DNA of 9,111 bases, taken from an uncultured Clostridia bacterium. GTDB lineage: Bacteria > Bacillota > Clostridia > Christensenellales > Maliibacteriaceae. Below are positions 1-6,023 of this stretch, piece after piece (within the stretch, counting starts at the first letter, position 1; the number at the start of each line of letters is the position of its first letter). The stretch lies in the NCBI GenBank assembly GCA_934613185.1, contig CAKTSO010000069.1:1-9111 (forward strand), written 5' to 3'. A model generated the notes under the pieces. It ran no database searches, was not told the DNA's origin, and was given only the letters and a program-made list of their open reading frames with translations. The position numbers and the translations under genes were made by a program.

Positions 1-456
1 GTCGTAGGCCGACGGGCGCACCGCGTCGCGGAACGACGGCTCCCGATACGACGGCGCATACGGATCGCGATACGCGTCCGCGCCGCGGTAATCGTCAAAA
101 TACGCACCCCGATCGGACGGCTGCGCCGAATACGTCGGCCGATAGGTCGGGCGATACGCTTCGTTCGGCGCGCCCTGATACGGCTGCCGATAGGGATCGT
201 GCGCGGTGCGCGAAGCCGTCCGCCGCGGATCATAGCCCGCGGAAGCGTCGGAATACGACGGCGCGCGGTAAGCGCCGTAGCCCGCCGCGGAAGTTCGGGA
301 AGCCGCGTCCGCGCGGGGCGAACGATACGGATCGTCCGCCGCGTTCTGTGTGCGGTAGGCGTCGCGGCCGCCATGACGCGGCGCATCGGCGCTGTGCGCG
401 CCGCGGGCGCTGCGGTCGGTATATCGATAAGTTTCTTCTCGCCAATCGTTGCTCAA
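1..456 (-). CDS. Tyr/Arg/Pro-rich low-complexity protein, N-terminal part, TTG start, runs off left edge
   Basis: I do not recognise this protein. An open frame of 152 codons runs from a TTG at 456-454 to the window edge without a stop. An in-frame TAA at 465-463 lies three codons upstream, and no ATG occurs in the frame, so TTG is almost the only possible start. A GAGGG ribosome site at 470-466 sits 9 nt before it, and the TTG overlaps the upstream stop codon as TTGA, which implies translational coupling to the DUF951 gene. The visible part holds 19 Tyr, 23 Arg and 15 Pro, many Ala, Asp and Ser, but no Lys, Leu, Ile or Cys. It contains loose repeats such as DPYRSP, GAYRAPSY, DPYRQPY, EAYRPTYRPTY and DAYRDPYAPSY. 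It should be intrinsically disordered; there is no signal peptide or membrane segment in this part. A folded or membrane domain may follow beyond the edge. Codon phase is convincing; function is unknown. Confidence 0.8.
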   Translation of the reverse strand, partial: MSNDWREETYRYTDRSARGAHSADAPRHGGRDAYRTQNAADDPYRSPRADAASRTSAAGYGAYRAPSYSDASAGYDPRRTASRTAHDPYRQPYQGAPNEAYRPTYRPTYSAQPSDRGAYFDDYRGADAYRDPYAPSYREPSFRDAVRPSAYD

Positions 457-689
457 TTTTGGTTACCCTCTTGCTCGTTTGTGGTGGAAACGACCGTTTT
501 CACCCGTCTTAAAAACTCCTGCCGGACCAGCGTCACGACGCGGCCGCACGTCTCGCATCGGATCTTCACATCCGCGCCCTCCCGAACGACGCGCCACAGC
601 ACGCCGCCGCAGGGATGCGCCTTTTTCATGCGCACAACGTCGCCGGGCGCGACGCCCCAGTCGCCCTTCAATCGAACATCTTCGCTCAT
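453..689 (-). CDS. DUF951 family small zinc-ribbon-like protein
   Basis: This 78-residue protein matches the DUF951 family, short proteins widespread in Bacillota (B. subtilis YyzM is, as I recall, a member). The family core is clear: GDVVRMKKAHPCGG at residues 16-29, then WRVVREGADVKIRCETCGR at 32-50. His25, Cys27, Cys45 and Cys48 (HxC...CxxC) could bind one zinc ion. The biochemical role of the family is not established; the short basic beta-rich fold suggests nucleic-acid or ribosome association, which is inference. The N-terminus has about 12 extra residues and the C-terminus a polar tail (residues 68-78) beyond the usual 60-65-residue core. A GGGAGG ribosome site at 708-703 lies 13 nt before the ATG, slightly far. 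It is the first gene after the promoter at 755-784, and its stop overlaps the TTG start of the next gene. Confidence 0.88.
   Translation of the reverse strand: MSEDVRLKGDWGVAPGDVVRMKKAHPCGGVLWRVVREGADVKIRCETCGRVVTLVRQEFLRRVKTVVSTTNEQEGNQN
466..470 (-). promoter_or_regulatory. Ribosome binding site that fixes the TTG start
   Basis: GAGGG on the minus strand lies 9 nt upstream of the TTG at 456-454 and inside the last codons of the DUF951 gene. Together with the in-frame TAA at 465-463 and the TTGA stop/start overlap, it supports TTG as the true start of the low-complexity protein. Confidence 0.6.
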
Positions 690-754
690 GCCGTGTTTCG
701 CGCCTCCCTTCGGGATCGTGGAACCGATCCTCCAAATTCAAAATCGTTTCATTT

Positions 755-784
755 ATTATATACCAGATCCTTGCCCGTTGGCAA
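755..784 (-). promoter_or_regulatory. Sigma-A-type promoter for the DUF951 / low-complexity gene pair
   Basis: On the minus strand, TTGCCA (784-779) and a perfect TATAAT (760-755) are separated by 18 nt. An alternative register is TATATA (762-757) preceded by TGG as an extended -10, with a 16-nt spacer. Transcription would start near 748, giving a leader of about 60 nt before the DUF951 ATG. It lies just after the stop of the HAD gene, so DUF951 and the low-complexity gene need not depend on the upstream operon. Confidence 0.65.
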
Positions 785-795
785 ACCGCTTCGCG

Positions 796-1458
796 TCAAA
801 GCGCGGCATTTTCCAGCGTTTCGGCAAGTTTTTCGAGGTTGTCGCAGATCGCAAACGGGCGATACGGCAAAAACTCCTCCCGCGTCGTCTGTCCCGTCAG
901 CACGGCGGCGAAGGAAAGGTCCGCGTTTTGGGCCGCGCGCGCGTCAAAGAGACTGTCGCCGCAGAAGACGATCTGCCGCGGGGAAAGCGAAAGCTCGCCC
1001 GCCAGGCGCAAAATGCCGCGCGGGTCGGGCTTTGGCGCGGGCATCTCGCCGCGCCCGACGATGCGGTCGAAATACTTCAAAAGCCCCGCCTTTTCCAGCG
1101 GTTCGCGGGCGAAATGCGCCTGCTTGTTCGTCACGATGCAAAGCACGAGGCCCATGTCCTTCATTTTGGAAAGCGCCGCGCGCGTCTCGGGGAAAAAGTG
1201 CGTCATTTCGCAGGAGACGGGGTCGATCGAATCGTGATAGGCCTCTCGAAAACGCGCGAACGTGTCCTGATTCGGCAGCGGGCCGACGGACGCGATGTAA
1301 ATTTCCTCCAGCGTGCCGCCCACGGTGCGGCGCACCGCCTGCGCGTCGGGCGCGGGCAATCCCAAAAGCGGACAGGCGTCGGCGAAGCCGCGCACGACGA
1401 TATCGCCCGTGTCCGCCAAAGTGTAGTCAAAGTCGAAAAATACCGCTCGAATGTTCAT
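796..1458 (-). CDS. HAD-superfamily hydrolase, phosphoglycolate phosphatase-like
   Basis: This is a 220-residue haloacid-dehalogenase-superfamily phosphatase of the PGP/Gph type. The four HAD motifs are present: FFDFDYTL with nucleophile Asp9 and acid Asp11; the Thr of IVTNK near residue 109; Lys of KPDP near 142; and the magnesium-binding GDSLFD near 168. The stretch between motifs I and II (about residues 15-85) fits the small helical C1 cap. Such enzymes remove phosphate from small metabolites in the cytosol; substrate cannot be read from sequence, and phosphoglycolate is only one option. The ATG at 1458 has an AAAGGAG site (1470-1464) 5 nt upstream. It starts 38 nt after the diaminopropionate ammonia-lyase stop and is probably the last gene of that operon. 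Length and motifs are complete. Confidence 0.9.
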   Translation of the reverse strand: MNIRAVFFDFDYTLADTGDIVVRGFADACPLLGLPAPDAQAVRRTVGGTLEEIYIASVGPLPNQDTFARFREAYHDSIDPVSCEMTHFFPETRAALSKMKDMGLVLCIVTNKQAHFAREPLEKAGLLKYFDRIVGRGEMPAPKPDPRGILRLAGELSLSPRQIVFCGDSLFDARAAQNADLSFAAVLTGQTTREEFLPYRPFAICDNLEKLAETLENAAL

Positions 1459-1496
1459 GAATGCTCCTTTTTATCGTCTGTGGTCGGGCGGTCGGT

Positions 1497-2678
1497 TCAC
1501 CCGGGGAACGCGCCGTCATGGACGATGCGGCGGTAATTCTCCCGATCCGTCGCGCCCTCGGTATTGACGCACCAGATGCGCGCGCTTTCGTCGAAGCCGA
1601 GCGCGTCCCGAAGGCCGCGATATTCGGCGTTTTCCAGAATCACGCTCAAAAGCCCGAAGCCCGCCGCGCCGCTTTCGCCCGAGATCACGCGCGCGTCGCG
1701 CCCTTCCGGCGCGCCCAGGACGCGCATCCCGTGCGCCGCGACGGATTCGTCGATCGAGAAAAAGTCCTCCGCGACATTTTGCAGCATCCGCCAGCCGATC
1801 GGGCAGACCTCGCCGCAGGCAAGCCCCGCCATGATCGTCTGCATCTCGCCCGTCACGGCGCGAAGCGCCCCTGCTTTTGCGCTTTGGAACACGCAGTTCG
1901 CCGCGTGCGGCTCGACGATGAGAATTTTCGGCGGCGCTTCGCGATAGACTCCCGACAAAAACGCGGCGGCCGCGCCCGCCATCGACCCCACGCCCGCCTG
2001 CAGGATCACGTGTGTCGGCGGCTGCGCGCTTTTTTGCACGCATTCCAGCGCCATGGACGTGTAGCCCAGCATGATCTCGGTCGGGATCGTCTCGTAGCCG
2101 TCCCACGCGGTGTCCTGCACGAGCACCCAGCCGTTTTCTTCCGCCTTTTTCGCCGCAAGGCGCACCGCGCCGTCGTAGTTTTCGTCGACGATCGACGCCT
2201 CCGCGCCCTCCTTTCGGATGTTGGCAAGCCGCTCCGCCGCGCTGCCCTTTGGCATGTAGACGACGCTTTTCGCCCCGAAAAGGCGCGCCGCGGCCGCGAC
2301 GCCGCGCCCGTGGTTGCCGTCCGTCGCGGTGACGAACGTCGTGTCTTTCGCGATCGCGCGAACGCGCGGCGTGCATAAATCGTCATATGTCGGCGCATCC
2401 GTATCCAGCCCCGCGCGGCGCGCAAGCTCGCACGCCATGGCAAAGCTGCCGCCCAGAGCCTTGAACGCGTTCAAGCCGAAGCGCCTGCTTTCGTCCTTGA
2501 CAAAGATCGCCCCGACGCGGGCTTGTTTCGCATAATCTTTCAATGGAACAAGCGGCGTGGGTTCGTAGCCCGGGAGCGTCTTATGAAATTCCAGCGCTTT
2601 TTGCGCGTTTTCGAGCGTGAACGGATGATCGAGCGGCAAACGGGGCGCGTTTTTGTGAAAATGACAGATCCGATCCAT
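1497..2678 (-). CDS. dpaL: Diaminopropionate ammonia-lyase (PLP enzyme)
   Basis: This 393-residue fold-type II PLP enzyme is most like YgeX/DpaL, which converts 2,3-diaminopropionate (both D and L forms in E. coli) to pyruvate and two ammonia. The PLP lysine is Lys73 in RFGLNAFKALGG. Asp120 (TATDGNHG) and Asp189 (VLVQDTAWDGYE) match the two catalytic aspartates that I recall as Asp120 and Asp189 in the E. coli enzyme. QAGVGSMAGA near residue 240 is the glycine loop expected to hold the cofactor phosphate, and the ending STEGATD-like NTEGATD is also typical. Length matches the family (about 400). The ATG at 2678 has GGAGG (2688-2684) 5 nt upstream. It begins 13 nt after the aldo/keto reductase stop, so the two are co-transcribed. 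The usual ygeW/ygeY/hyuA partners are not seen here. A threonine-deaminase-like alternative is less likely given the DpaL-specific motifs. Confidence 0.92.
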   Translation of the reverse strand: MDRICHFHKNAPRLPLDHPFTLENAQKALEFHKTLPGYEPTPLVPLKDYAKQARVGAIFVKDESRRFGLNAFKALGGSFAMACELARRAGLDTDAPTYDDLCTPRVRAIAKDTTFVTATDGNHGRGVAAAARLFGAKSVVYMPKGSAAERLANIRKEGAEASIVDENYDGAVRLAAKKAEENGWVLVQDTAWDGYETIPTEIMLGYTSMALECVQKSAQPPTHVILQAGVGSMAGAAAAFLSGVYREAPPKILIVEPHAANCVFQSAKAGALRAVTGEMQTIMAGLACGEVCPIGWRMLQNVAEDFFSIDESVAAHGMRVLGAPEGRDARVISGESGAAGFGLLSVILENAEYRGLRDALGFDESARIWCVNTEGATDRENYRRIVHDGAFPG

Positions 2679-2691
2679 AAGCGCCTCCGCT

Positions 2692-3660
2692 TTATCGATT
2701 GTAAGCGAAGCGGTCGCAGGGCAGCGAACGCCACACGTCGTCCAGTTCGCGGCAAAGTTCCGCGTCGGGCGCGGGATCCTCCAGCGCGGCGAGGTCGGGG
2801 ATAAGCTGCTCCGGGCGGCTGACGCCGCAGATGACGCTCGTCACATGCGGCTGCGCCAGCGCCGCGCGAAGGGAAAGATTCAAAAGCGTCGTGCCGTGCG
2901 ATTGCGCGATCTCGGAAAGGCGCGCCGCGGCGGCGAGGTTCTCGTTTGAATAATACCGCGCGCGATAGCGGGGGTTCTGCGAAAAGCGCGTGTCGGACGG
3001 CATCGCGCCGCCCGCGTATTTGCCCGTCAAAAGCCCGGCGGCAAGGGGATTGTAGATGCAAAGCCCCATCGGATGCGCGTCAAGGAAGCCCTGCAGCTCC
3101 TGCTCGATCCCGCGCGTGACGAGATTCCAGACGTTCTGCGTGACGATCGGCGCTTCAAAGCCGCACTCGCGGCAGATCGCGAGCATCTCCATGACCTGCC
3201 AGGCGGCGTAATTGCTCACGCCGACGTGGCGGACCTTACCCGCGCGCACGAGGGAGTCCATCGTCTGCAGCGTCTCGTAAAGCGCCGTGTCATGATCGGG
3301 CATGTGCAGATAATAAATGTCGATGTGATCCGTCTGCAAGCGGCGCAGGCTGTCCTCCGCCGCGCGCAGGATCGCGCCGCGCGAAAGCCCTTCGTCGTTT
3401 ATGCCGTCGCCGAAGCGTCCGCGCACTTTCGTCGCCAGAACGACTTCGTTCCGATGGTTTTTCAGCCATTTCCCGACGATTCGCTCTGTCTCTCCGTTTT
3501 GATAAATATTCGCGGTATCGAAAAAATTTACGCCGAGATCGCGCGCCGCATCCATGATGCGGAAGCTGTCCTCCTCGCTCGTCTGGCCGCCGAACATCAT
3601 CGTTCCGAGGCACAGCTGCGAGACTTTGAGACTCGTGCGCGGCAGGGTATTGTATTGCAT
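2692..3660 (-). CDS. Aldo/keto reductase (YajO/AKR11-13-like branch)
   Basis: This 322-residue cytosolic oxidoreductase reduces aldehydes or ketones with NAD(P)H. The AKR tetrad is complete: Asp48 and Tyr53 in NFFDTANIYQNGE, Lys78 in VLATKV, and His119 in YYLHMPDHD. VRHVGVSNYAAWQ near residues 152-164 and TQNVWNLV further on are the usual barrel motifs, and the C-terminal SVICGVSRPEQL is the cofactor-phosphate region of this branch. The start is placed at the ATG at 3660 because AAAAGGAG (3675-3668) lies 7 nt before it; the frame also opens at a TTG at 3678 and an ATG at 3666, which overlap or crowd that site. First gene of the set with the diaminopropionate ammonia-lyase (13-nt gap) and the HAD gene. 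Substrate unknown; the neighbours suggest amino-acid or amino-sugar breakdown, which is inference. Confidence 0.9.
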   Translation of the reverse strand: MQYNTLPRTSLKVSQLCLGTMMFGGQTSEEDSFRIMDAARDLGVNFFDTANIYQNGETERIVGKWLKNHRNEVVLATKVRGRFGDGINDEGLSRGAILRAAEDSLRRLQTDHIDIYYLHMPDHDTALYETLQTMDSLVRAGKVRHVGVSNYAAWQVMEMLAICRECGFEAPIVTQNVWNLVTRGIEQELQGFLDAHPMGLCIYNPLAAGLLTGKYAGGAMPSDTRFSQNPRYRARYYSNENLAAAARLSEIAQSHGTTLLNLSLRAALAQPHVTSVICGVSRPEQLIPDLAALEDPAPDAELCRELDDVWRSLPCDRFAYNR

Positions 3661-3667
3661 AATCATT

Positions 3668-3675
3668 CTCCTTTT
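3668..3675 (-). promoter_or_regulatory. Ribosome binding site that decides the aldo/keto reductase start
   Basis: AAAAGGAG on the minus strand lies 7 nt before the ATG at 3660 and only 1 nt before the ATG at 3666, and it lies downstream of the TTG at 3678. Only the 3660 start has normal spacing. Confidence 0.7.
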
Positions 3676-3694
3676 CAAAGGATCGTTCCCGTTA

Positions 3695-3703
3695 AGTATA
3701 CCA
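3695..3703 (-). promoter_or_regulatory. Extended -10 promoter element for the AKR-dpaL-HAD operon
   Basis: TGGTATACT on the minus strand is an extended -10 (TGn plus TATACT at 3700-3695), about 35 nt before the AKR start codon. No good -35 hexamer sits 16-18 nt upstream, which fits an extended -10 promoter or an activated one. The inverted repeat at 3732-3767 begins about 30 nt further upstream. Confidence 0.5.
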
Positions 3704-3731
3704 TGCGCGCCGCTTTTTCGCTGGACTTCTC

Positions 3732-3767
3732 ATCAAAAATTCGGTAAAATGATACCCGATGTTTGAT
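3732..3767. promoter_or_regulatory. 15+15 bp inverted repeat, candidate operator between divergent AKR genes
   Basis: Arms at 3732-3746 (ATCAAAAATTCGGTA) and 3753-3767 (TACCCGATGTTTGAT) are inverted copies matching at 12 of 15 positions, with a 6-bp centre. The shared pattern is ATCAAAnATnnGGTA. It lies in the only divergent intergenic region of the window. A possible -10 for the rightward gene, TAAAAT at 3745-3750, overlaps its centre, though no convincing -35 accompanies it. This is the layout of a regulator-binding site acting on one or both genes; no regulator gene is in the window. A hairpin role in the rightward leader is the alternative. Confidence 0.45.
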
Positions 3768-3769
3768 TT

Positions 3770-3793
3770 TGCCCGCTTTTAAAAAAACGGGCA
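3770..3793. repeat. Small hairpin in the leader of the rightward AKR gene
   Basis: TGCCCG (3770-3775) and CGGGCA (3788-3793) form a 6-bp stem, and TTTT/AAAA inside the loop can extend it. Neither strand has a T-run directly after the stem, so it is not a normal intrinsic terminator. It lies about 35 nt before the start codon of the rightward aldo/keto reductase. Function unknown. Confidence 0.35.
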
Positions 3794-3828
3794 GCGAAAA
3801 TTATCATATTGAAAGGGAAAAAAGAACC

Positions 3829-4686
3829 ATGAAAACGATGACCGATTGCTTTGTCATGAACAACGGCAACAAGATCCCCTGCCTGGGCTACGGCACCTGG
3901 CAGACCCCCGACGGACAGACCGCGATCAACGGCGTCCGCACCGCCATCGAGATGGGCTATCGCCACATCGACACCGCCGCCGTCTACGGCAACGAGGAGA
4001 GCGTCGGCGAGGGCATCGCGCAGGGCCTTGCTTCTGCCGGGATCAAGCGCGAGGAGCTGTTCGTCACCAGCAAGGTCTGGAACACGATGCGCGGCTACGA
4101 CACGACGCTTCGCGCGTTCGACAAGACGATGGCCGACCTGAAGCTCGACTATCTCGATCTGTATCTGATTCACTGGCCGGCTGCCGCGAACCGGTTTGAG
4201 GATTGGGACAAGATCAACCTCGAGACGTGGCGCGCAATGACCGAGCTTTACAAGGCGGGCCGCATCCGCGCGATCGGCCTTTCCAACTTCAAAGAGCATC
4301 ACATGCGCTCCCTGCTTCAAACCGAAGTGCGCCCGATGATCGACCAGATCGAGTTCCACCCCGGCATGATGCAGACCGACGTGGTCGAGGCCTGCCGCAA
4401 GAACGACATCGTCGTCGAGGCCTGGAGCCCGCTGGGCAACGGCAAGGTGCTTTCCGATCCCATGCTCGCCAAAATCGCCGAAAAATACGGCCGCTCCGTC
4501 GCGCAGATCTGCCTGCGCTGGGTGCTCCAGCACGACGTGCTGCCGCTGTCCAAGTCCGTCACGCCGTCCCGCATCGAGGAGAACAAGAAGATCTTCGACT
4601 TCGAGCTTTGCGCCGAGGACATGGCCGCGATCGACGCCATGGCGCCCACCGGTAGCGGGCTCGACCCCGACAACATCGATTTTTAA
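3829..4686 (+). CDS. Aldo/keto reductase, 2,5-diketo-D-gluconate reductase / glyoxal reductase-like (AKR5 type)
   Basis: This 285-residue enzyme belongs to the AKR branch of 2,5-diketogluconate, glyoxal and methylglyoxal reductases. Asp48 and Tyr53 (GYRHIDTAAVYGNE), Lys82 (LFVTSKVW) and His115 (LDLYLIHWP) form the catalytic tetrad. IRAIGLSNF near 146-154, QIEFHPGM, WSPLGNG and the NADPH-binding LSKSVTPSRIEEN near 245-257 are all present. Length matches the family (270-290). The start at 3829 is chosen because homology begins with the next residues and a weak AAAGGG site lies about 12 nt upstream; the frame stays open back to about 3763 but that stretch holds the inverted repeat and hairpin. 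It is the only rightward gene, with its own terminator. Its codons are strongly C/G-ending (mostly AAG, AAC, GAC, CTG), suggesting high expression. Physiological substrate unknown; detoxifying small carbonyls is plausible. Confidence 0.92.
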   Translation: MKTMTDCFVMNNGNKIPCLGYGTWQTPDGQTAINGVRTAIEMGYRHIDTAAVYGNEESVGEGIAQGLASAGIKREELFVTSKVWNTMRGYDTTLRAFDKTMADLKLDYLDLYLIHWPAAANRFEDWDKINLETWRAMTELYKAGRIRAIGLSNFKEHHMRSLLQTEVRPMIDQIEFHPGMMQTDVVEACRKNDIVVEAWSPLGNGKVLSDPMLAKIAEKYGRSVAQICLRWVLQHDVLPLSKSVTPSRIEENKKIFDFELCAEDMAAIDAMAPTGSGLDPDNIDF

Positions 4687-4715
4687 TCGAAAATAAGCAG
4701 CGTTCAAACAAAAAG

Positions 4716-4743
4716 CAGCCGTGCAAAAACACGGCTGTTTTTT
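4716..4743 (+). terminator. Bidirectional intrinsic terminator between convergent genes
   Basis: A perfect 8-bp stem, CAGCCGTG (4716-4723) with CACGGCTG (4730-4737), encloses the loop CAAAAA and is followed by six Ts (4738-4743). The opposite strand also has five Ts after the stem (A-run at 4710-4714), so it can also stop leftward transcription from the GtrA gene, which ends at 4758. Confidence 0.92.
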
Positions 4744-4757
4744 ATTCGGATCAAACG

Positions 4758-5198
4758 TCATTCCGCCTTCTGTTTTTTGGAAAAGGCGAAGAACTTCTGG
4801 CCGATGAAATTGAACGCGATGTAGACGACGTTCGCGCAAAGGAGGCTGATCGTCGTCCAAAGATCGGCGGAGATCACCGACGCGTCGGGCTGCGCGCCGC
4901 GCATGAGGGGCTTGACGATGCCGTAGGCCAGAAGATAGCAGACGGCGACATTGACGACAAAGCGCGGCAGCGTCTTTTTGTGCGGAACGTCCGCCGCGCC
5001 GAAGGTGAAGCGGCGGTTCAGAAAATAGGTGTACGCCGCGCCGAAGACGAGCGTCACGAGGCTCGTCGCCCAATAGCCCGTGTGCAGAAAATGCGGCAGA
5101 AGAAACGACAAGACCCAGCAGATCGCCGTGTTGCTGCCGCCGACGAGAAGATATAAGAACCACTGCTTTCGCAGCAGCTTTCGGATCAGATTTTTCAT
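4758..5198 (-). CDS. GtrA-like family four-helix membrane protein
   Basis: This 146-residue protein fits the GtrA/DPMS family of small membrane proteins, some of which are thought to help move polyprenyl-phosphate-linked sugars across the membrane during cell-surface glycosylation. Four hydrophobic segments are visible at about residues 13-37, 42-60, 79-98 and 113-133. The family signatures FLNRRFTF (59-66) after the second segment and NFIGQKFFAF (130-139) near the end are both there. The N-terminus is strongly basic (KNLIRKLLRKQ), consistent with a cytoplasmic end. It starts 6 nt after the stop of the flavoprotein gene and has no clear Shine-Dalgarno sequence, so translation probably depends on coupling to that gene. 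No glycosyltransferase is nearby, which leaves its actual partner unknown. Confidence 0.88.
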   Translation of the reverse strand: MKNLIRKLLRKQWFLYLLVGGSNTAICWVLSFLLPHFLHTGYWATSLVTLVFGAAYTYFLNRRFTFGAADVPHKKTLPRFVVNVAVCYLLAYGIVKPLMRGAQPDASVISADLWTTISLLCANVVYIAFNFIGQKFFAFSKKQKAE

Positions 5199-5204
5199 CG
5201 GCTT

Positions 5205-5783
5205 TTACGCGATGTCGTCGTTGCCGGCGGCGTCGTCCGCGGCCTCGCCGATGGTCTGCCCGAGCTCGTAGGCGAGGTTCGGGTAGTCGGTTTTTTCCAC
5301 GTCGGCGCGGCAGCCGCAGCCCGTGGCCAGAACGTGACCCATGTCCTCCCATTTAAGGTAGCGGGCGATGGTCTCGTAATGCGCGACCAGCGCGCCCATC
5401 GTCCAATCCCGATCGTCGGCGCTCGCGGCGAGCAGTGCCGTGCGCTTGCCGCCCATCAAATCGGCGTTGACGGCGTAGAATCGATCGACGACGGCCTTCA
5501 GCTGCGCGCTCATGCCGAAATAATAAAGCGGCGTGACGAACACGACGGCGTCGGCGCGAACGAGTTCTTTGGCAAGCTCGTTCATCGCGTCGCCGCGGAC
5601 GCACGGCGCGGGGCCGTTTCTGCGGCAGCCGTCACAGGCCATGCACCCGGGCACGGGGGAAAGCCCCGCGTCAAAGCGCGTCACTTCATGCCCGACGCTC
5701 GCCGCGCCCTCGCAGAAGCGATCGGCCAGCAGCGCCGTCGTACCTTTTTTGTGCGGACTTCCGGTCAAAACAACGATTTTCAT
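5205..5783 (-). CDS. Iron-sulfur flavoprotein / NADPH-dependent FMN reductase family protein
   Basis: This 192-residue flavodoxin-fold protein starts with LTGSPHKKGTTALLA (residues 6-20), the FMN-phosphate loop. Four cysteines, Cys47, Cys50, Cys53 and Cys61, form a CX2CX2CX7C cluster like that which binds a 4Fe-4S centre in archaeal iron-sulfur flavoproteins. PLYYFGMSAQLKAVVDRFY (85-103) is the second FMN-contact region. Such proteins pass electrons between ferredoxin or NAD(P)H and acceptors including oxygen or peroxide in anaerobes; the exact partner here is unknown. The ATG at 5783 follows GGGAGGAG with about 9 nt spacing; an ATG at 5790 is out of frame. The acidic tail (residues 180-192, EAADDAAGNDDIA) appears to be an extension. 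First gene of a pair with the GtrA-like gene 6 nt downstream. Confidence 0.88.
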   Translation of the reverse strand: MKIVVLTGSPHKKGTTALLADRFCEGAASVGHEVTRFDAGLSPVPGCMACDGCRRNGPAPCVRGDAMNELAKELVRADAVVFVTPLYYFGMSAQLKAVVDRFYAVNADLMGGKRTALLAASADDRDWTMGALVAHYETIARYLKWEDMGHVLATGCGCRADVEKTDYPNLAYELGQTIGEAADDAAGNDDIA

Positions 5784-5817
5784 GATCCATTGCTCCTCCC
5801 ATGTTTGTTCCGGTTTT

Positions 5818-5832
5818 CCCGCCTGCGGCGGG
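5818..5832 (-). repeat. Short GC hairpin in the flavoprotein leader
   Basis: CCCGCC-GCA-GGCGGG on the minus strand forms a 6-bp stem in the predicted 5' leader, about 20 nt downstream of the likely transcription start. No T-run follows, so it is not a terminator. It may simply stabilise the mRNA. Confidence 0.35.
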
Positions 5833-5852
5833 TTCCTTCTTCCACGCCTCTC

Positions 5853-5880
5853 ATCATAGCACCCTTCCCGCCGCCGTCAA
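5853..5880 (-). promoter_or_regulatory. Sigma-A-type promoter for the flavoprotein-GtrA pair
   Basis: TTGACG (5880-5875) and TATGAT (5858-5853) on the minus strand are 16 nt apart, with TGC directly before the -10 (extended -10). Transcription would start near 5846, leaving a leader of about 60 nt. The remaining intergenic DNA between here and the hairpin at 6024 is GC-rich, and I see no credible gene in it. Confidence 0.7.
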
Positions 5881-6023
5881 GGGGCAGTGGCGAATTTGCC
5901 CGCCAAGAGAGGGAATTGCGCAAGAGCAGCGCACGGGCGGGCATGCAACACCGCGCGCAAACGGCGCCGCTTTCCCGTTTTCCCGATGAAATTGCTCCCC
6001 GTTTTTTGCCTCCGAAGCGCACA

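Noticed and set aside
787..803. Hairpin CGCTT/AAGCG overlapping the HAD stop codon as a terminator
   Set aside because: The stem is only 5 bp, no T-run follows, and the -35 of the next promoter lies directly beside it. I see no convincing terminator at the end of the AKR-dpaL-HAD operon.
199..1536. Long open frames on the plus strand opposite the low-complexity, DUF951 and HAD genes
   Set aside because: They are antisense to well-supported genes, are very rich in Arg and Ala, match no family, and arise because GC-rich coding DNA has few stops on the other strand.
3733..5352. A 539-codon open frame on the minus strand across the rightward AKR and its terminator
   Set aside because: It is antisense to a complete aldo/keto reductase, runs through the terminator at 4716-4743 and is out of frame with the real GtrA and flavoprotein genes.
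5780..6022. Small 80-codon minus-strand frame in the gap between the transporter and the flavoprotein
   Set aside because: It spans the flavoprotein promoter and leader hairpin, has no recognisable domain and has the Arg/Gly-rich look of non-coding GC-rich DNA.
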